A stretch of DNA of 64,000 bases from contig NZ_CP022316.1 in the NCBI RefSeq assembly GCF_002216795.1, positions 496,001 through 560,000 of the forward strand, given 5' to 3'. The translations under genes were made by a program, and so were the position numbers. This document shows positions 1 to 8,486 of this stretch, piece by piece; position 1 is the first letter of the stretch, and the number at the start of each line of letters is the position of its first letter. Under the pieces are notes generated by a model, which saw nothing but the letters and a program-made list of their open reading frames with translations, was not told where the DNA came from and ran no database searches. This stretch comes from Brachybacterium avium (GTDB lineage Bacteria; Actinomycetota; Actinomycetes; Actinomycetales; Dermabacteraceae).

Positions 1-1463
1 CCGCCGCGGCCGTGTGGATCAAAGAGGCCCCCGGGGTGGGGCGCATGCTCGCCGAGCTGCTCACCGACGGTGCCAGCGAGATCGACCACCACGGCGCGGA
101 CATCGCCCGCTTCACCCCGGCGCAGCGCAGCGCCGAGCACGTGCGGGCACGCGCCACCGAGGGCTTCCCGAAGACCTACGGGATCACCCACCCGCGGGAG
201 CAGTGGCTCTCCGACCGGCCCCTGCGCACCAGCCCCTTCCATCCCCGCACCGAAGCTCTCGGAGCGCAGTTCTTCGAGGCCGCCGGATGGGAGCGCCCGC
301 AATGGTACGAGTCCAACGCCGGGCTGCTCGAGGAGCTCGGTGACCACATCCCCGCCCGCGAGGCCGAATGGGACCGTCGCTGGTGGTCGCCGCTCATCGA
401 GGCCGAGCATCTGGCGATGCGGGAGCGGGCGGCGCTGATCGATCTGGGCGCCTTCGCGATCTTCGACGTCCGGGGCCCCGGGGCGCTGGAGATGCTTGAG
501 CAGCTGGCCGTGGCCCGGATCGACGTCCCCGTGGGCCGTGTGGTCTACACCCCGCTGCTCACCCCGCGGGGCACCTTCCGCTCCGACCTCACGATCGTGC
601 GCCGCGGTCCGGAGGACTTCCGGGTCATCACCGGTGGCACAGAAGGAGGTCGTGACCTGGCCTGGCTGCGTGCCCACCTGCCCGGCGACGGCTCGACCCA
701 GCTGACGGACGTCTCCTCAGCAGTCACCTCCCTCGGGCTGTGGGGCCCTCGGGCACGGGAGGTGCTGGCCCGGGTGACCGACCACGACCTCTCCGACGCG
801 GCGTTCGGCTTCGGCACCGCTCAGGACGTGCAGCTCGGCTCCGTGCCCGCCTCGCTGCTGCGGATCTCCTACGTGGGCGAGCTCGGCTGGGAGATCCATC
901 TGCCCACCGAGCACGGACTGCGGGCATGGGACCAGCTCTGGGCGAACGGTCAGGATCTCGGACTGCTCGCCGCCGGGATCGGGGTGTACGGCACCACCGG
1001 GCGTCTGGAGAAGGGCTACCGCCTGATGGGCGCCGAGCTCACCGGGGAGTACGACCCGGTGGAGGCGGACCTCGCACTGCCGAAGGTGAAGACCCACGAC
1101 TTCGTGGGCCGGGACGCCTACCTCGCCGCCCGCCGCAACGACCCGGTGGCGCTGCTGTGCACGCTGGCGGTCGATGCGGGCGCCGAGCGCGGGATCGCCC
1201 GCTGCATGACCGGCGGCGAACCGGTCCTCACCCTGGAGGGCGCACCGCTGGTGGATGCGAAGGGCCGGCCCTCGGCCGTCACCTCCGCCGGGCCCGGACC
1301 ATCGCTCGGCCGCTACCTGCTGATGGCGTACCTGCCGCCGCAGCAGGCCGTCCCGGGCACCGCGCTCCAGGTCGAGTACCTCGGCCATCGCCACCCGGTC
1401 ACAGTGCTGACGGCCGGCCGCACACCCGCCTTCGACCCGCAGGACGCACGGATGAGGGGCTGA
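1..1463 (+). CDS. FAD-dependent dimethylglycine/sarcosine dehydrogenase-like protein, C-terminal part (5' truncated)
   Basis: The frame is open from base 3, so the gene begins before the window. The first visible residues (VWIKEAPGVGRMLAELLTDG) resemble the stretch just after the FAD domain of dimethylglycine/sarcosine dehydrogenases. Then follow the FAO_M-like linker (about residues 30-110) and a GcvT-type folate-binding aminomethyltransferase module (about 130-400) with its C-terminal barrel. Family members oxidise an N-methyl group and pass the C1 unit to tetrahydrofolate; the catalytic FAD half is not visible here. A second GcvT-like protein and a MetF-like reductase lie downstream, which supports a demethylation/C1 role. 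The actual amine is unknown. Convergent with the IclR gene. Confidence 0.85.
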   Translation, partial: AAAVWIKEAPGVGRMLAELLTDGASEIDHHGADIARFTPAQRSAEHVRARATEGFPKTYGITHPREQWLSDRPLRTSPFHPRTEALGAQFFEAAGWERPQWYESNAGLLEELGDHIPAREAEWDRRWWSPLIEAEHLAMRERAALIDLGAFAIFDVRGPGALEMLEQLAVARIDVPVGRVVYTPLLTPRGTFRSDLTIVRRGPEDFRVITGGTEGGRDLAWLRAHLPGDGSTQLTDVSSAVTSLGLWGPRAREVLARVTDHDLSDAAFGFGTAQDVQLGSVPASLLRISYVGELGWEIHLPTEHGLRAWDQLWANGQDLGLLAAGIGVYGTTGRLEKGYRLMGAELTGEYDPVEADLALPKVKTHDFVGRDAYLAARRNDPVALLCTLAVDAGAERGIARCMTGGEPVLTLEGAPLVDAKGRPSAVTSAGPGPSLGRYLLMAYLPPQQAVPGTALQVEYLGHRHPVTVLTAGRTPAFDPQDARMRG

Positions 1464-1503
1464 GCCCCGGACCCGTCCTCGATCGCGGACGGGCCGGGTG
1501 AGG

Positions 1504-2277
1504 TCACCCGGTGACCTCGGCGCGATGACCGAGCCGGCGCGAGATCTCCGCGGCCGCCCGGACCAGCGCCTCGGCCACCCGGGGCAGCTCCTCCGCCGCG
1601 AGCCGGTAGGCGGGACCCGCCGCGGAGACCGCGGCGATGACCTCCCCCTCCGGGCCCCGGATCGGGGCGGCCGCGGCGTTCAGCCCCTCCTCGAACTCCT
1701 CGATCGCCACGGCCCATCCTCGCTCACGGGCTTCGGCGAACTGTCGCTGCAGGGCCTCGGCGGAGGTGACGGTGGCGGGGGTGAAACGCTCCCGGGGCGC
1801 CTCGAGCAGGGGCTCCAGCGCGGTGGTGGACAGATGCGCCATGAGCATCTTGCCGCTCGAGGTGGCGTGCAGGACCGTCCGGTCCCCCACCCAGTTGTGC
1901 AGCGCGACGGTCCTGCGGCCCTGCGCCTGGTACACATTGACGGCACTCCCGTCCCGCAGCACCGCGACGTTGACCGTCTCCCCGAGCTCCTCGGCGAGCG
2001 CATCGCACACCGGTCCCGCCTGGGCGGTCAGGTCCAGCCCGTTCCGGGTGGCCGCCGCGAGCCGCAGCACCCCCACCCCGAGACGCGACCTGCCTCCGTC
2101 CCCGTCGCGCTCCACCAGCTCGTACGCCTCCAGGGCGGCGAGCAGGCGGGACGCGGTCGACCCGTGCACCCCCAGCTCCCGGGCGATCTCCCCGACCCCC
2201 GCCGTCCCCTCTCGCGCAAGGATCTCCATCACCTGCGCGGCCCGTTCGACCGACTGCACCGTTCCGTTCTCGACCAT
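1504..2277 (-). CDS. IclR-family transcriptional regulator
   Basis: 257 aa. The N-terminal winged helix-turn-helix (about residues 8-70; AAQVMEILAREGTAG, then ELGVHGSTASRLLAAL) is followed by an IclR effector-binding domain (about 80-250). The start at 2277 (MVENGTV) fits the family; the open frame runs 35 codons further upstream but through the intergenic operator region. It is transcribed divergently from the DmdA/GcvT-like gene, and a perfect 7-bp inverted repeat lies between the two starts. IclR proteins often control an adjacent catabolic operon, so I infer local regulation of the C1 genes. The ligand cannot be read from sequence. Confidence 0.93.
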   Translation of the reverse strand: MVENGTVQSVERAAQVMEILAREGTAGVGEIARELGVHGSTASRLLAALEAYELVERDGDGGRSRLGVGVLRLAAATRNGLDLTAQAGPVCDALAEELGETVNVAVLRDGSAVNVYQAQGRRTVALHNWVGDRTVLHATSSGKMLMAHLSTTALEPLLEAPRERFTPATVTSAEALQRQFAEARERGWAVAIEEFEEGLNAAAAPIRGPEGEVIAAVSAAGPAYRLAAEELPRVAEALVRAAAEISRRLGHRAEVTG

Positions 2278-2313
2278 CCCCCATACTAACCACATCACCA
2301 GGAGCTTTGCGCA

Positions 2314-2333
2314 ATACGCAGACCATTGCGTAT
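2314..2333. promoter_or_regulatory. Inverted repeat, candidate IclR operator
   Basis: ATACGCA, six bases (GACCAT), then TGCGTAT: perfect 7-bp arms. It sits in the 107-bp gap between the divergent IclR and DmdA/GcvT-like starts, about 50 bp before the latter. Position and symmetry suggest a regulator site; binding is inferred. Confidence 0.55.
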
Positions 2334-2384
2334 CACGCGCATGGATGCGAGAGTGGGGTACGGACCCGCCCAGGGAGGCCAATG

Positions 2385-3638
2385 ATGACCGTGCACCAGG
2401 AACCCCGCGTTCTCCTCTATCCCCGCATCCGCAAGTCGCCGTTCTTCTACGCCTCGCGGCGTCACGGCGTGCAGATGTACAGCGTCTACAACCACACGTA
2501 CCACCCCCGGCACTACGGCGACCCGGTCGCGGAGTACTGGGCGCTGCTGGAGGGCGTGACCCTCTGGGACGTCGGCGTCGAACGACAGATCGAGATCTCC
2601 GGTCCCGACGCCTTCGACTTCACCAACCTGCTCATCACCCGCGACCTCTCGAAGTGCGCGGTCGGGCAGTGCAAGTACGTCTTCCTCACCGATCAGCACG
2701 GCGGGATCATCAACGACCCGATCCTGCTGCGGCTGGAGGAGAACCGCTTCTGGCTCTCCCTCGCCGACAGCGACGTGCTGCTGTGGGCCCGCGGGGTCGC
2801 CAGCCACGCCGGGATGGAGGTGCGGATCGAGGAGGTCGACGTCGGCCCCGTGCAGGTGCAGGGCCCGAAGTCCTTCGCCGTGATGCGCGATCTGCTGGGC
2901 GAGGAGGTGGCGGATCTGCGCTACTACTACCTGCACGACTTCACGATCGACGGGATCGAGGTGACCGTCTCGCGCACCGGGTACACCGGCGAGATCGGCT
3001 ACGAGATCTACGTCCACCACGCCTCCCGCGATGCCGAACGACTGTGGGATCTCGTGCTCGCAGCCGGGGAGCCCCACGGTCTGCGGGTCATCGGTCCCTG
3101 CCACATCCGGCGCATCGAGGGCGGCATGCTCGCCCACGGCGCCGATATCACCGTGGACACCAATCCCTTCGAGGTGGGTATGGGCTACGACTGGATGGTC
3201 GACCTCGAGCAGGAGGCGGACTTCATCGGCAAGGAGGCGCTGCGCCGCATCAAGGCGGAGGGGCCTGCCCGCAGGCTCGTCGGTCTCGAGCTCGGCGGCG
3301 AGCGCCTGGGCAGCTACAACGACGGCTCGATGATCGACGCCTTCCCCGTCCACCACGGAGGCGAGGTGGTCGGCGCGGTCACCTCCGGCTGCTACTCGCC
3401 CCGGCTGGAGAAGAACATCGCCCTCGCGCTGGTGCCGGCCGCGCTCTCGGAGATCGGCACCCGCTTCACGGTCGACGTCGGCGAGCGGCCGGGGGCGCAG
3501 CTGCCCTCGGGCACGGAGCCGGTCGAGGCGGTGGTGGTGCCCAAACCGTTCATCGATCCCACCAAGGAGCAGCCCAAGGGAGATGTCGCGGCCCTCGGCG
3601 CGGGCACCCCGGTCGCGAGCGGCGGTGCCGGGTCCTGA
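2385..3638 (+). CDS. DmdA/GcvT-family tetrahydrofolate-dependent methyltransferase
   Basis: About 417 aa. The N-terminal half looks like DMSP demethylase (DmdA): SVYNH, then LWDVGVERQIEI, GGIINDPI and FWLSLADSD. The C-terminal part is generic GcvT (TGYTGEIGYEIYV, RIEGGMLAHG, DFIGKEAL). These proteins move a methyl or aminomethyl group onto tetrahydrofolate. There are two adjacent ATGs; 2385 lies six bases after AGGGAGG (2372-2378) and is preferred over 2382. The stop is one base before the MetF-like start, so the two are surely co-transcribed. DMSP is only one possible donor; betaine-type N-methyl compounds are as likely given the flavoprotein next door. Confidence 0.85.
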   Translation: MTVHQEPRVLLYPRIRKSPFFYASRRHGVQMYSVYNHTYHPRHYGDPVAEYWALLEGVTLWDVGVERQIEISGPDAFDFTNLLITRDLSKCAVGQCKYVFLTDQHGGIINDPILLRLEENRFWLSLADSDVLLWARGVASHAGMEVRIEEVDVGPVQVQGPKSFAVMRDLLGEEVADLRYYYLHDFTIDGIEVTVSRTGYTGEIGYEIYVHHASRDAERLWDLVLAAGEPHGLRVIGPCHIRRIEGGMLAHGADITVDTNPFEVGMGYDWMVDLEQEADFIGKEALRRIKAEGPARRLVGLELGGERLGSYNDGSMIDAFPVHHGGEVVGAVTSGCYSPRLEKNIALALVPAALSEIGTRFTVDVGERPGAQLPSGTEPVEAVVVPKPFIDPTKEQPKGDVAALGAGTPVASGGAGS

Positions 3639-3639
3639 G

Positions 3640-4479
3640 ATGACGGAGTCCCCGCACCCCGGCCCTGTGTCGCATGCCGCGGCGCAGGGCCGCGAGGTCC
3701 AGTTCGAGGTGATCCCGCTGCGCGGCATCATCGACGAGGTGAGCACGCACCTGCCCCCGGGGGCGAGGGTGACGGTGACCGCCTCCCCCGCCCTGGGCCT
3801 CCCGGCGACGCTCGAGACGGCCGGGGAGCTGGCGCAGCGTGGCTTCCGCGCGATCCCGCACCTGGCCGCCCGCATGCTCCACGGCGCGGGCGAGGTGGAG
3901 GAGGTGCTGGCCCGCCTGTCCGAGAAGGGCGTGCACGAGGTGTTCGTCATCGCCGGCGACGCGCCGCACCCGGCCGGTGGTCTCCCGGGCGCCCTCGAGC
4001 TGCTCGAGGCCATCGGCGCGAGCGGGTCCGGGATCACGGTGGGGGTCGGGGTGCATCCCGAGGGGCATCCCTTCGTCAGCGAGTCGGAGGCGATGCGGCT
4101 GCTGCGAGCGAAGGCGGAGCACGCCTCCTACGCCGTCACCCAGATGTGCTTCGAGGCCGCCCCGCTGCTGGCCTGGGTGCGTCGCCTGCGAGAGGGCGGC
4201 ATCTCTCTGCCGGTGCGCCCCGGGATCGCGGTCCCCGCCGGCACCGCCCGCCTGCTCCGGATCGGCACCAGGATCGGGGTGGGTCGCTCACTGCGCATGC
4301 TCAGTGGCGAGGATGCCGGCGTGCGGCGCCTGCTGGGGCCGGGACACTGGGCCCCGGGCCCCCTGCTCGAGGAGCTGGAGAGGGCCCGTGCCGCGCAGCC
4401 CGAGCTGGGCCTGCACGGCCCTCACCTCTACACCTTCAACGCTGTGCGGGTGGCGCGCGAGTGCGCCGAAGGCCTCTGA
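3640..4479 (+). CDS. Methylenetetrahydrofolate reductase-like protein (MetF family)
   Basis: 280 codons. It has a TIM-barrel MTHFR pattern: FEVIPLR near the N-terminus, HLAAR with a downstream VFVIAGDA segment (about 100-115), GVGVHPEGHP and AVTQMCFEA (the Q-M-F stretch typical of MetF), then the 'GISLPVRPGIAVP' region. MTHFR interconverts 5,10-methylene- and 5-methyl-THF. The start is fixed by being one base after the upstream stop (TGAGATG). Coupling to a THF methyltransferase suggests it oxidises methyl-THF produced there. It may be catabolic and not the methionine-pathway MetF. Confidence 0.85.
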   Translation: MTESPHPGPVSHAAAQGREVQFEVIPLRGIIDEVSTHLPPGARVTVTASPALGLPATLETAGELAQRGFRAIPHLAARMLHGAGEVEEVLARLSEKGVHEVFVIAGDAPHPAGGLPGALELLEAIGASGSGITVGVGVHPEGHPFVSESEAMRLLRAKAEHASYAVTQMCFEAAPLLAWVRRLREGGISLPVRPGIAVPAGTARLLRIGTRIGVGRSLRMLSGEDAGVRRLLGPGHWAPGPLLEELERARAAQPELGLHGPHLYTFNAVRVARECAEGL

Positions 4480-4588
4480 CCTGCTGGTCCTTGATCCCCT
4501 CGCCTCCCGTTCACAGCGTCCCCACCGTCTCCCCAGCCGTCTCTGGCATCGTGTGGGGTCCTGCCCTCCCCGGAAGGAACCCCGCGAC

Positions 4589-5365
4589 ATGGACGACACG
4601 GCATCGGAGGAGTCCGCCCCGACGGACACCGACACCGCGGAGGTGGTCACGGCCCTCGTGGCCGCGCAGCAGGAGCAGCTCATCCGCTCCGATGCCGACC
4701 CGGAGGAGCTGGCCGCGCGGATGCGCAGGGTCCATCACGAGCTCACCACGCTGCTGATGCACTACCAGTTCGGCATCGACGAGGTGCGCACGAAGGTCGA
4801 CATCCTGCGACGCGAGTTCGAGCTGCTCCACGAGTACAGCCCGATCGAGCACGTCCGCACCCGGTTGAAGTCCACCGAGAGCCTCATCGAGAAGGCGGTG
4901 CGCACCGGCGGCGACATGACCATCCCCGCCATCCGCGAGCGCGTCATGGACATCGCCGGGATCCGGATCACCTGCAGCTTCGTCTCCGACGTCTACTGGA
5001 TAGCGGACATGCTCAGCCGGCAGAAGGATCTCGAGGTGCTCACCGTCAAGGACTACATCGCCGCACCGAAGACCAACGGATACCGCTCGCTGCACCTGAT
5101 CGTCCAGGTGCCGGTGTACCTCTCCGAGCACACCGAGCTGGTGCCGGTGGAGCTGCAGCTGCGCACGATCGCGATGGACTTCTGGGCCAGCACCGAGCAC
5201 AAGCTGTCCTACAAGTACCGCAAGAACCTCCCCGCCCCGCTGCGCGGTGAACTCGATGATGCCGCCCGCGTCGCCGCAGAGCTCGACTCCCGCATGGAAC
5301 GCCTGCGTGACGAGATCCGTCCCCGCTCCGGGGGCTCCTCGGGCCTCGAGGATCCCGCCCCCTGA
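4589..5365 (+). CDS. relQ: Small alarmone synthetase, RelQ-type (p)ppGpp synthetase
   Basis: 258 aa, a RelA/SpoT synthetase domain without HD hydrolase, TGS or ACT domains. Seen: DIAGIRITCSF, KDYIAAPKTNGYRSLHL, VPVELQLRTIAMDFWAS and TEHKLSYK, the usual core of RelQ/YjbM enzymes that transfer pyrophosphate from ATP to GDP/GTP. The N-terminal 45 residues are acidic and variable. ATG 4589 follows GGAAGGA (4572-4578); the longer open frame upstream overlaps metF in another frame and is ignored. It appears monocistronic. No second hydrolase is seen nearby, so turnover must rely on a Rel elsewhere. Confidence 0.9.
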   Translation: MDDTASEESAPTDTDTAEVVTALVAAQQEQLIRSDADPEELAARMRRVHHELTTLLMHYQFGIDEVRTKVDILRREFELLHEYSPIEHVRTRLKSTESLIEKAVRTGGDMTIPAIRERVMDIAGIRITCSFVSDVYWIADMLSRQKDLEVLTVKDYIAAPKTNGYRSLHLIVQVPVYLSEHTELVPVELQLRTIAMDFWASTEHKLSYKYRKNLPAPLRGELDDAARVAAELDSRMERLRDEIRPRSGGSSGLEDPAP

Positions 5366-5456
5366 GGTCCCCGTGCGCGCCGCGTCCTCCGGTCCTGCCC
5401 TCGGCCCCCTCCCCATGCGGGCACCAGAAACCCTCCGCGGACCGTGGCCGCGGGCA

Positions 5457-5462
5457 CATAAT
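5457..5462 (+). promoter_or_regulatory. -10 element of a probable leaderless transcript
   Basis: CATAAT ends six bases before ATG 5469, so the predicted transcription start coincides with the start codon. No clear -35 is visible. Confidence 0.5.
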
Positions 5463-5468
5463 GGAGAG

Positions 5469-6260
5469 ATGACGGACTCGACCACGACACGACGCGTACT
5501 GATCACCGGGGCCGCCGGAGGCGTCGGCTCCCACCTCGCCACCACCCTCGCCTCGGACTACGACCTCGTCCTCCACGACCGCAGCTCGGATCTCGCCGCC
5601 GAGGGGGTCGAGCTCAGGACCGCCGAGCTCGGGGTGTACGACGAGGTGCGGGCCCTCATGGACGGCATCGACACGGTCGTCCACATGGCCGGCGCCGCCT
5701 CCCCAGAATCGGCCTGGGAGGCCGTCCTGGAGGCGAACCTGATCGGAGTGCGGAACGTGCTGGAGGCCGCACGGGACGCCGGCGTGCGCCGCGTCGTGCT
5801 CGCCTCCTCCAACCACGCGATGGGCATGTACGACCGCTACGAGGAGTGGCCGGTCTACCCCGATCAGCTGCCGCGGGCGGATTCCCTGTACGGCGTCTCG
5901 AAGATCTTCGGGGAGGCGATCGGGCAGTTCTACCACGACGAGCACGGCCTGGACGTGATCAACCTGCGCATCGGCTGGTTCACCGATGATCCGCTCGCGG
6001 CGGAGGAGGACATCCTGCGCGCGATGTGGCTCAGCCCCGGCGACTGCACCCGGGTGGTGCGATCCGCGATCGAGGCCGAGGTGACCTTCGGGCGGTACTA
6101 CGCGATCTCCGACAACCCCAACCGTCGCTGGGCCATGACGAACACCCAGCTCGAGCTGGGCTACCGGCCGCAGGACTCCTGGACCCGCCTTCCCGGCGCG
6201 ACCGAGCATGTCGTCGACGGCGGCGCCGAGGTGCGGGACGACTGGCCCCGCGGTTCATGA
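5469..6260 (+). CDS. NAD-dependent epimerase/dehydratase family protein, uronate dehydrogenase-like
   Basis: 263 aa. Rossmann start VLITGAAGGVGSHL (about residues 10-23), active-site region SSNHAMG with LYGVSKIFGEA (Tyr/Lys pair near 143-147), and the C-terminal NRRWAMTNTQLELGYRPQDSW pattern seen in uronate dehydrogenases, which oxidise glucuronate/galacturonate to the lactone. The start lacks a properly spaced Shine-Dalgarno but has a -10 just upstream, as in leaderless mRNAs. It stands alone between relQ and a P450. The substrate is inferred only from motif similarity; other sugar epimerase activities are possible. Confidence 0.8.
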   Translation: MTDSTTTRRVLITGAAGGVGSHLATTLASDYDLVLHDRSSDLAAEGVELRTAELGVYDEVRALMDGIDTVVHMAGAASPESAWEAVLEANLIGVRNVLEAARDAGVRRVVLASSNHAMGMYDRYEEWPVYPDQLPRADSLYGVSKIFGEAIGQFYHDEHGLDVINLRIGWFTDDPLAAEEDILRAMWLSPGDCTRVVRSAIEAEVTFGRYYAISDNPNRRWAMTNTQLELGYRPQDSWTRLPGATEHVVDGGAEVRDDWPRGS

Positions 6261-6323
6261 CCGGGGCGGCCGCACGGCCGTGCCGGCCGCGAGAGGTCCC
6301 GGCCGTCGCACCGCCACCCGGCC

Positions 6324-6329
6324 TACGGT
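6324..6329 (+). promoter_or_regulatory. -10 element of a probable leaderless P450 transcript
   Basis: TACGGT, six bases, then ATG 6336. The same hexamer at the same distance precedes pncB and the 48.2-49.2 kb kinase-like gene. Confidence 0.5.
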
Positions 6330-6335
6330 GAGGGG

Positions 6336-7520
6336 ATGAGCACCGCGATCTTCGATCCCACCGGCCTCGAGCCCCGCACCGCGACCGACGAGCAGCGCGC
6401 CGAGGCGCCGCTGGCGAGGACCCCGCAGGGGACCTGGGTGGTGCTAGGGCACCAGGAGGCGGCCGCGGTCGCGACCGACCACCAGACGTTCTCCTCTGCG
6501 GTCTCGAGGTTCCTGCAGGTCCCCAACGGGCTGGACGGCCCGGAGCATGCCGCGTTCCGGGCCGTGACCGACCCGTTCTTCAGCGAGGCCCGGATGAACG
6601 CCCTCGAGCCGACCGTCCGGACGATCGCCGCAGAGCTGCTGGAGGAGCTGCTCGCCGACGTCGGCGCGGCCGGCACCGAGATCGACGCGGTCTCGGCGCT
6701 GGGAGCCGTCTTCGCGGTCCGGGCCCAGACCGCATGGCTCGGCTGGCCCGCGCGGCTCGAGCCGGAGCTGCTGCAGTGGATGGTCGACAACCATCAGGCC
6801 TCCCGTTCCGGGGAGCTCTCCCGGACCGCGGAGGTCGCCGAGCGCTTCGATGCGATCATCGGTTCTGTCGTCGCCCCCCGCAGGGCGCTCGGCCCGGACG
6901 CCCCCGCGGACCTGACCACCGAGGTGATGCAGGTGCGGGTGCCGCTGCCGGACCCCGAGATCCCGGGCTCGCGCGAGCGCGCGCTGAGCGATGAGGAGAT
7001 CGTCTCGATCCTTCGCAACTGGACGGGTGGGGACCTGGGATCCATCGCGCTGTGCGTCGGCGTGCTGCTGACCTCGGTGGCCCATGCCCCCGAGCTCGCC
7101 GAACGCCTGCGCAGCGGCTCCTTCGCCGAAGCCGCGGCGATCGTCGACGAGCTGCTGCGGATCGATGACCCGTTCGTCTCGAACCGGCGAGTGACCACCT
7201 GCCCGGTGACCCTCGCGGGCCAGGAGATCGGCGCGGGCGATCGGGTGCTGATCCATTGGACCTCGGCCAATCGCGATGAGCGCGTGGTCCCCGACCCCGA
7301 CACGTTCGACCCCGAGGGAAATGCCGCACAGAACCTCGTCTACGGCATCGGCGCGCATGTCTGTCCCGGTCGGCCGCTGGCGACCCTCGAGCTGGTGGTC
7401 GTGATGCAGGAGCTGCTCGCCGTGGCGGAGGTGCAGGCCGCGCCGACGGCCGGCGAGCGGGAGATCGCCCCGGTGGGCGGATGGGCGCATGCCCCGGTGG
7501 TGCTCGTCCCGCACCGCTGA
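6336..7520 (+). CDS. Cytochrome P450
   Basis: 394 aa, a soluble bacterial P450 length. The haem loop is YGIGAHVCPGRPLATLEL with the thiolate Cys near residue 343, and the ExxR motif is in DELLR (about 271). The I-helix reads NWTGGDLGSIA: the usual acid/Thr pair (A/G-G-x-D/E-T) is replaced by G-G-D-L-G-S, so proton delivery may differ. No ferredoxin or reductase gene adjoins it; the nearest plausible electron donor is the FAD oxidoreductase at 25.9-27.1 kb. Substrate unknown. The start has a -10 directly upstream. Confidence 0.92.
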   Translation: MSTAIFDPTGLEPRTATDEQRAEAPLARTPQGTWVVLGHQEAAAVATDHQTFSSAVSRFLQVPNGLDGPEHAAFRAVTDPFFSEARMNALEPTVRTIAAELLEELLADVGAAGTEIDAVSALGAVFAVRAQTAWLGWPARLEPELLQWMVDNHQASRSGELSRTAEVAERFDAIIGSVVAPRRALGPDAPADLTTEVMQVRVPLPDPEIPGSRERALSDEEIVSILRNWTGGDLGSIALCVGVLLTSVAHAPELAERLRSGSFAEAAAIVDELLRIDDPFVSNRRVTTCPVTLAGQEIGAGDRVLIHWTSANRDERVVPDPDTFDPEGNAAQNLVYGIGAHVCPGRPLATLELVVVMQELLAVAEVQAAPTAGEREIAPVGGWAHAPVVLVPHR

Positions 7521-7547
7521 GCTGCGTCACAAGGCCCCGGACCGCGC

Positions 7548-8387
7548 TCAGTCGTGTCCCTGAGCGATCAGCTCCTCCAGCGCCGCGATCGCCTCCGGGT
7601 CCCCCTGGAGGCGCACCGACTCCGCGCCGTCGGCGAGGTGCTCGAGGGCCTGTTCCCGCCCCCACGCCCACAGGCACAGGGCGAGGGCGGAGCCGCCGGC
7701 ACCGGCTCGGGGCAGCTCGTCCGCGGGCGGGCCGTCCAGCAGCCGGCCGACGGGGACGTCGAACTCCTGCCCGTCGCGCGGTCGAGCGCCCCTCCAGCGG
7801 CTGATCCCGAGCCACCGCGCCGAGCCGCCCTGCGGCCGGACCTCGACCGCAGCGACCGGGGTGAGGGTGGCCCAGTCCGGGATCCACTCGAAGGCGGCCG
7901 GCCACATCACCTCCAGCACGTGATCGAGGCCGTCCGCGGCGACGCGGGAGTCGATCGCGCTGACGGGACGACCCGCCGTCAGCTCGGCGTCCACCCGGTG
8001 GACGGTCGCCTCGTGGGTCTGCATGCGTCGGGTGATGCCGACGCCCTGCTGCTCGGAGAACCAGAACCAGGCCGGCTCCTCGTCGCTCTTCGCCGCGAGC
8101 TGAGCGAGCAGCGCCTCCGTCGCTGCGGCCCGACGGTCCAGCAGGGCCTGCCGTTCGGTGGGGCGCGCCGCCTTCGCCGCCTCTATCGCCATCACCTCGT
8201 CCTCGGCGGTGGCGCCGGCGGCCAGGATCTGAGCCCAGAACTCATGGACCTCGGTGAGGTGCCACAGCAGGTCATCGGCCGTCCATTCCGGGCAGCTGGG
8301 GACCCGCTGGGCGGGGTCGGTGAGCGTGAGGGCGGAGACCAGGCGGTCAGCTTCGTCTCGGATGGTGGTGATCGCATCGATGTCCAT
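7548..8387 (-). CDS. Maleylpyruvate isomerase (DinB/mycothiol transferase) family protein
   Basis: 279 aa. The N-terminal four-helix DinB/MDMPI fold has the metal-binding pattern: CPEWTADDLLWHLTEVHEFW carries the first His (near 50), and THEATVHRVDAE gives the Glu/His pair (about 150). The C-terminal part resembles the MDMPI_C domain. Members are mycothiol-dependent isomerases or transferases; the substrate here is unknown. ATG 8387 was chosen because the open frame upstream runs into the copper promoter region. It is divergent from copZ, sharing a 139-bp gap. Confidence 0.85.
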   Translation of the reverse strand: MDIDAITTIRDEADRLVSALTLTDPAQRVPSCPEWTADDLLWHLTEVHEFWAQILAAGATAEDEVMAIEAAKAARPTERQALLDRRAAATEALLAQLAAKSDEEPAWFWFSEQQGVGITRRMQTHEATVHRVDAELTAGRPVSAIDSRVAADGLDHVLEVMWPAAFEWIPDWATLTPVAAVEVRPQGGSARWLGISRWRGARPRDGQEFDVPVGRLLDGPPADELPRAGAGGSALALCLWAWGREQALEHLADGAESVRLQGDPEAIAALEELIAQGHD

Positions 8388-8445
8388 ACCCCATGGAAGC
8401 ACTGTCACGTGACGGGCGACACCCGTTATCCGATCCGACCCACCC

Positions 8446-8474
8446 TTGCACCCGGTACCCCTCAGGGGTATAAA
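8446..8474 (+). promoter_or_regulatory. Sigma70-type promoter of the copper operon
   Basis: -35 TTGCAC (8446-8451), 17-bp spacer, -10 TATAAA (8469-8474), about 50 bp before the copZ start. The first CsoR-like operator fills the spacer and touches the -10. Confidence 0.8.
8456..8470. promoter_or_regulatory. CsoR operator 1
   Basis: TACCCC-TCA-GGGGTA, perfect 6-bp arms, lying between -35 and -10 of the cop promoter. It matches the G/C-rich pseudo-palindromes with flanking TA bound by CsoR. Occupancy would block RNA polymerase; copper would relieve it. Confidence 0.75.
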
Positions 8475-8486
8475 TGATGGAGAAAG

